Both the position numbers and the translations under genes were made by a program. From positions 16,071-80,070 of the forward strand of contig JBAZBJ010000005.1 in NCBI GenBank assembly GCA_041671525.1: DNA of 64,000 nucleotides, given 5' to 3'. Shown piece after piece: positions 60,481 to 64,000 of the stretch. This stretch comes from UBA11098 sp041671525. GTDB lineage: Bacteria; Patescibacteriota; Minisyncoccia; Moranbacterales; UBA2206. Numbering within the stretch: position 1 is the stretch's first letter; every line of letters begins with the position of its first letter. The notes below the pieces were generated by a model that made no database searches, had not been told where the DNA came from, and saw nothing but the letters and a program-made list of their open reading frames with translations.

Positions 60481-60517
60481 AGCACCCTTGCGGCACGAAA
60501 ACAATTTTACTTTTTCC

Positions 60518-61834
60518 TTACTGCTTGAGCTCCGCCAATGTCATCTGCACCTCTTTTTCCTTGCCTTTTTCCCAAATTTTGAGCGTGATTGTGTCGCCCA
60601 CGTTGTATTTGGCGATCAATTCGGCAAGGGTGTTGTGCTGATCAACCTTCACGTTGTTGACTTCCAAAATTATGTCATTCTCAATCAAGCCCGCCTTATC
60701 CGCCGGTGAACCGGGAATAACGGCGAAATCCGTCATCTTTTGGCCACGCAACACCAAAGCGCCATAGTTATATGGCAAATCGTTGCTTTTTTGTAGCGCC
60801 GCATCCACCGGAATGTAGCGCACCCCGATATATGGTGTGGAAATTTTGCCAGTCGTTTTTACCTGCTCCACAACTTTTTTCACCTGATTGATGGGAATAG
60901 CAAAGCCGATGTTCTGAGCGCCCTGCGCCATCGCCACGTTGATGCCGATCACATCTGCGTTGATATCCAAGAGTGGCCCGCCGGAATTGCCCGGGTTGAT
61001 CGCCGCGTCGGTCTGGATAATATTGCGCAGCTGCTCCGCCGCACCCGACAAGCCACCACCCGCCGTTACGCTCCGCTGCAAGCCGGAGATGATGCCCTTG
61101 CTAACCGTATTGGAAAATTCACCCAGTGAGTTGCCGATGGCGATTGCGGTTTGACCGATCTTCAGCGAATCGGAATCGCCCAGATTCATGACGGGAAAGC
61201 CGCTACCCTCAACTTTCAAAATTGCGATATCATTGGTTGGATCTTTCGCCAGAACCTTGGCAGAAAACTCTTTCCCTTCGCTGTTGACGACCGTATAATC
61301 AGCCGTGGTGTCGTCCACCACATGGCGATTGGTCACCACTAAACCATCACTCGTCACGAAAAATCCGCTCCCGCCGCCCACCTGTTGTTTTTGCGTCCCG
61401 CTGTCAGGCGTCGCGTCACCCTGACTGCCATCGCCCGGATCCGGTATTCCGAAGAAACCCGGAAAATCAAACGGGCTAAAAATATTTTGTTCTTGGGATA
61501 AATTTTTACTGATGACGATGCTCACGACTGCCGGTGAACTTTTTTGTACCACATCGGTCACCGCGGAATCCTCCTCAACCACTTGTTGCCGGATGATTTC
61601 TTTGCTGGTTTTCTGCACCCCAAAAAGATTGGAGAGGCTCGGAGTGCTCCGAAAAATATTCGGGGAGACCCTTTGCGATATAGCACCGGCCATAAAGCCG
61701 AACAACGCTCCAAATCCCGAGGCAAGGATAATGGTCACAATCACCACGAGCGCTAGAAATTTTTTAGGTGTCCGTTTTAATCCTGCGGGTCTCGGTTCAA
61801 TTGCAACCGCCTCAGTATTTTTTTCTGTTTCCAT
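60518..61834 (-). CDS. htrA: HtrA/DegP-family serine protease
   Basis: A 438-residue protein with a cytoplasmic tail (1-24), a membrane helix (about 25-50), a trypsin-like domain with triad H171 (TNRHVV), D202 (TNDIAIL) and S284 (GNSGGP), and one PDZ domain (about 330-430). HtrA enzymes degrade or refold damaged exported proteins. An AAGGAGA ribosome site lies about 11 nt before the ATG. The leader carries two palindromes (61856-61893). Confidence 0.95.
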   Translation of the reverse strand: METEKNTEAVAIEPRPAGLKRTPKKFLALVVIVTIILASGFGALFGFMAGAISQRVSPNIFRSTPSLSNLFGVQKTSKEIIRQQVVEEDSAVTDVVQKSSPAVVSIVISKNLSQEQNIFSPFDFPGFFGIPDPGDGSQGDATPDSGTQKQQVGGGSGFFVTSDGLVVTNRHVVDDTTADYTVVNSEGKEFSAKVLAKDPTNDIAILKVEGSGFPVMNLGDSDSLKIGQTAIAIGNSLGEFSNTVSKGIISGLQRSVTAGGGLSGAAEQLRNIIQTDAAINPGNSGGPLLDINADVIGINVAMAQGAQNIGFAIPINQVKKVVEQVKTTGKISTPYIGVRYIPVDAALQKSNDLPYNYGALVLRGQKMTDFAVIPGSPADKAGLIENDIILEVNNVKVDQHNTLAELIAKYNVGDTITLKIWEKGKEKEVQMTLAELKQ

Positions 61835-61855
61835 ACAAATGTTTTCTCCTTATTC

Positions 61856-61893
61856 CCTTCTCCTAATTTTAGGAGAAGGTGGCGCGTAGCGCC
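61856..61893. repeat. Double-hairpin repeat in the htrA leader
   Basis: CCTTCTCCTAA/TTAGGAGAAGG (61856-61879) followed directly by GGCGC GTA GCGCC (61881-61893). It looks like a dispersed REP-type element. Confidence 0.6.
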
Positions 61894-61928
61894 GGAAGAG
61901 GTTAAGTGTTGTTATTTATTACCTCCGT

Positions 61929-61963
61929 AAAAAGCCCGCCCGAGAACAAACTTGGTACGGGCT
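61929..61963 (-). terminator. Terminator after the ferredoxin gene
   Basis: Minus-strand AGCCCG ... CGGGCT with T5 after it; about 27 bp after the ferredoxin stop. Loop is long and alternative pairing is possible. Confidence 0.6.
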
Positions 61964-61989
61964 CATCTTAATACAAGCGTGTTTTGCTT

Positions 61990-62169
61990 TTATTCTAGGG
62001 AAATCGCGCCAACCGGACAGCTGTCCACCGTCTCCTGACAGTCGCAGTCGCCACACTCTTCCGCAATCACATGCGATTTTCCATCTTCAATCTTGAACAC
62101 GTTTGGACACAGTGATTCGCAGGTCCCGCAACCGATACACAGATCGGCATTTACTATTGCTTTTGCCAT
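61990..62169 (-). CDS. Small ferredoxin ([4Fe-4S], single cluster likely)
   Basis: A 59-residue protein. Cysteines are at 11, 14, 17, 21, 39, 42, 44 and 51. C11-x2-C14-x2-C17 and C51-P are the ligands of one cluster as in Thermotoga-type ferredoxins; C21 and C44 are near the places of the disulfide there. C39 and C42 are extra. A second cluster is not excluded, but the C-x2-C-x-C spacing is unusual for one. It carries electrons in the cytoplasm, perhaps for the radical SAM enzyme. It follows the foldase gene by 35 bp. Confidence 0.88.
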   Translation of the reverse strand: MAKAIVNADLCIGCGTCESLCPNVFKIEDGKSHVIAEECGDCDCQETVDSCPVGAISLE

Positions 62170-62204
62170 ATTTTTAACTTATTAATTAATAATTTTATTA
62201 GCGC

Positions 62205-63257
62205 TTAGAAAATCATCGAGGCCTCATCCGGGGAATTTTTATCCAACTCGCTTTCGAATTGCTGCAAATCATTATTTGTAAATTCCACGACGCCGGCTTC
62301 CTTGTTCCATTTGAAATCTTTGAGTGGTATCCATATTTTAATATTTTTTTCTTGCTCTAGCAACCAGTCGGAAAAATTCTGCGTGCGCACGAAAATTTGA
62401 CGTAATTTCAGCTTATTCACTTCATCCTCAATCTTAATGTCTTCCACCTGGATGATATGATAGCCTAGCGAGCTTTCAATCACATCGCTCGTACCACCCT
62501 TTTTCATGTTAAAAGCGACGGTGGCAATCTCCGGCAGCATCTGATCCGCACTGAACCAACCCAATTCCCCGCCACTGCCGGCGCTTTCGCCTTCGGAATA
62601 TTTTTTAGCCACCTCACTAAAATCCTTTTTAGCCTTGAGATCCAATGCCGCCTGGTCAATCTTCGTCTTGGCTTGCGCACCAGATGTGCCGTTTTGTCGG
62701 ACTTTTTCAGCCAGCATAGTCTTATACATATCCGGCTGCACAATTCTTTCTTTAAAGTCCTCCAGGCTCCACCCATACAAACGTTGCAGGTTGTCAGTCA
62801 GATCCGTACCGCTGCCAAATTCGGCGATGCGCTTGTTCACTTCCTGATCCACCGCCTGCTTGGTCAGCACGATGCCCTGCTTGTTCGCCAACATTTCCAC
62901 GATGCGATTTTCAATCATTTTGGTCAGCAAATCCCGCTCTTTGATTTTCAAACGCTTCCGCCCGTCGGCCGTCGCAAAATCAACCTTCAGACCCACGCTG
63001 CCAAAATCCTGATTTTCGTAAAATCTCTTGACGGCCACCACATTCTCCTCCAGATTGTTCAGCGAAATGATGTGCACGCCATCCATCACCGCGGCCGGAT
63101 AAGGAAAAATTCGCGCGGCTTTTTTCGTCAGCTGATTATCCGCGCCAAAGCCATAAATTGCAATGGCAAACAAGGCCAGCAGTCCCAGCACCACCACGGC
63201 GAGCGCATAGGCCAGCGTCAGAATTTTAATTTTTTTCTCTTTATTATTCGCGTTCAT
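62205..63257 (-). CDS. Membrane-anchored parvulin-type peptidyl-prolyl isomerase
   Basis: A 350-residue protein with an N-terminal membrane helix (about 13-35), a SurA/PrsA-like helical region, and a parvulin domain (about 200-300) with the marks FSEVAKKYSEGESAGSGG and GELGWFS, and SLGYHIIQVEDI at its end. It helps fold exported proteins. It follows the DivIC-like gene by 28 bp and precedes ferredoxin. Confidence 0.88.
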   Translation of the reverse strand: MNANNKEKKIKILTLAYALAVVVLGLLALFAIAIYGFGADNQLTKKAARIFPYPAAVMDGVHIISLNNLEENVVAVKRFYENQDFGSVGLKVDFATADGRKRLKIKERDLLTKMIENRIVEMLANKQGIVLTKQAVDQEVNKRIAEFGSGTDLTDNLQRLYGWSLEDFKERIVQPDMYKTMLAEKVRQNGTSGAQAKTKIDQAALDLKAKKDFSEVAKKYSEGESAGSGGELGWFSADQMLPEIATVAFNMKKGGTSDVIESSLGYHIIQVEDIKIEDEVNKLKLRQIFVRTQNFSDWLLEQEKNIKIWIPLKDFKWNKEAGVVEFTNNDLQQFESELDKNSPDEASMIF

Positions 63258-63285
63258 TCATTTATGATTAGCGACAATTAGCGCG

Positions 63286-63693
63286 CTAATATTTAAAAAA
63301 ATAATTCCACCACTTTCTCAAATTGGAATCTGTGGCGGCCGCCACGGGAACAATGGGCGCGCTTTCCACCTCGACTTTATTTTCTTTCTCGGCAATCGTC
63401 GGTTTGATGACCACGGTCTGCTCATCCGGGCTTTGCAAATTCAACTTATCTTTGGCTTCCCGTTCTTGGTAATCACGACTCTCCAGGTAGGCAATCTTGT
63501 CCTGCGTCAGCGCGTTGGTGCGACTGATCTGTTCCGCCTCTTGTTGCAAAGCATTGATCTTTTTTTGAATCTCCTTTTTTTGCGCCATCTCCCGATAAAT
63601 CGCCGCGGCGATAAAAATCAAGGCCACCACGCCGAGACTGAGCATGACTTTTGCCATAAAAGGCTTGCTTTCACCTTGAGTAGAGTTGGCCAT
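63286..63693 (-). CDS. DivIC/FtsB-like cell division protein
   Basis: A 135-residue protein with one membrane helix (about 16-36), a coiled coil (about 40-75, KKEIQKKINALQQEAEQ) and the small conserved tail region YLESRDYQEREAKDKLN typical of the septum formation initiator family. The last 45 residues are Val/Ala/Lys-rich. It lies between the lepA block and the foldase. Confidence 0.8.
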   Translation of the reverse strand: MANSTQGESKPFMAKVMLSLGVVALIFIAAAIYREMAQKKEIQKKINALQQEAEQISRTNALTQDKIAYLESRDYQEREAKDKLNLQSPDEQTVVIKPTIAEKENKVEVESAPIVPVAAATDSNLRKWWNYFFKY

Positions 63694-63707
63694 TTTTCAA
63701 AATTTTA

Positions 63708-63818
63708 TTACATCGTTAAGAGCGGCGCAATCGTAAAAGCAACCATCGCCAAAACAGCGAGCGCCGAAATAACTATCCAAATGATGCGGATTTTCTTGCG
63801 TCTTTTTTTCGAATGCAT
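63708..63818 (-). CDS. 36-residue single-pass membrane protein, unknown
   Basis: ATG at 63818 to TAA at 63708. The product has a very basic start (MHSKKRRKKIR) and one membrane helix ending in TIAPLLTM. It is placed between lepA (25 bp) and the DivIC-like gene (14 bp) in the same direction. A small protein of this kind seems to be typical here in related CPR genomes, from memory only. It may act with the division protein. Confidence 0.65.
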   Translation of the reverse strand: MHSKKRRKKIRIIWIVISALAVLAMVAFTIAPLLTM

Positions 63819-63843
63819 ATGCGTGTATTTTAACACTTTTTGA

Positions 63844-64000
63844 CTATTTTTTCAAAACATTCAAAAAGGCTTCTGAGGGAATAGAAACTTTGCCGATGTT
63901 TTTCATCTTTTTCTTGCCCTTTTTCTGTTTTTCCAGCAATTTGCGTTTGCGCGTCACGTCCCCGCCATAGAGTCCCACCGTCACGTCCTTGCGGAAAGCT
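63844..64000 (-). CDS. lepA: Elongation factor 4 (LepA), C-terminal end only
   Basis: The last 51 residues are present: VTVGLYGGDVTRKRKLLEK and KGKKKMKNIGKVSIPSEAF are the classic C-terminus of LepA, the back-translocating GTPase of translation. The gene continues beyond the window. It ends with TAG and is followed by the 36-residue membrane protein gene. Confidence 0.95.
   Translation of the reverse strand, partial: AFRKDVTVGLYGGDVTRKRKLLEKQKKGKKKMKNIGKVSIPSEAFLNVLKK

Noticed and set aside
1..64000. Recoding of TGA as glycine or other code change, as in some CPR groups
   Set aside because: TGA ends several genes at sensible places (27013-27015, 48001-48003), and no gene needs TGA to be read through.
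1..64000. tRNA or rRNA genes
   Set aside because: None of the intergenic stretches, all under 300 bp, showed a tRNA cloverleaf or rRNA sequence by eye. A covariance-model search would be needed to exclude small RNAs.

Overview
The window looks like the chromosome of a Candidate Phyla Radiation (Patescibacteria) bacterium, perhaps Parcubacteria or Moranbacteria. The evidence is tightly packed and often overlapping genes with few Shine-Dalgarno sites, several paralogous 'DQ.RDA' membrane glycosyltransferases, a LepA / tiny membrane protein / DivIC-like block, and a sortase with an LPXTG substrate in place of outer-membrane machinery. TGA is an ordinary stop (for example 27013-27015 and 48001-48003). 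No rRNA, tRNA, CRISPR array or prophage was seen.

Most of the window is one very large surface-glycan locus, mainly on the minus strand. Layout: (a) 1-6369, three GT39-like membrane glycosyltransferases alternating with two calcineurin-like phosphoesterases; (b) 6494-9084, a plus-strand pair, glycosyltransferase and YdjC deacetylase; (c) 9102-15754, UPF0104 protein, GT4, UDP-glucose dehydrogenase, GT2 and two envelope proteins; (d) 15796-17203, an AbiE toxin-antitoxin pair; (e) 17329-32020, two giant GT-C-like membrane proteins, three methyltransferases, two GT2 enzymes and a CDP-sugar cassette (cytidylyltransferase, CDP-glucose 4,6-dehydratase, two SDR enzymes and a split transketolase), with 19.5-32.0 kb clearly more AT-rich; (f) 32107-41345, UDP-xylose synthase, membrane hydrolase-like protein, radical SAM protein, GT2s, Wzx flippase and a secreted LCAT-like hydrolase; (g) 41484-42253, a REP-associated tyrosine transposase with palindromes on both sides and one inside its gene; (h) 42256-49162, UDP-GlcA 4-epimerase, glycosyltransferases and a surface repeat protein; (i) 49162-55054, GalU, RmlA-RmlD-unknown-RmlB-RmlC and a Wzz-like protein.

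From 55265 the theme becomes exported and quality-control proteins: a coiled-coil secreted protein, a lipoprotein with a Ser/Ala homopolymer tail, a sortase with calcium-binding repeats beside its LPXTG protein, an HtrA paralogue that has lost its whole catalytic triad, a real HtrA, ferredoxin, parvulin foldase, DivIC-like protein, a 36-residue membrane protein and the end of LepA.

The genes fit together as follows. GalU, Ugd, UXS and the 4-epimerase supply UDP-Glc, UDP-GlcA, UDP-Xyl and UDP-GalA. RmlABCD supplies dTDP-rhamnose. RfbF/RfbG supply CDP-4-keto-6-deoxyglucose, which the split transketolase and SDRs may turn into a branched sugar. GT2/GT4 enzymes assemble on lipid, Wzx flips, Wzz controls length, and GT-C enzymes and hydrolases act outside. 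Recurrent signals are -10 boxes only 7-8 nt before the ATG (leaderless mRNAs) and several families of short palindromic repeats, two of which lie inside coding sequence.
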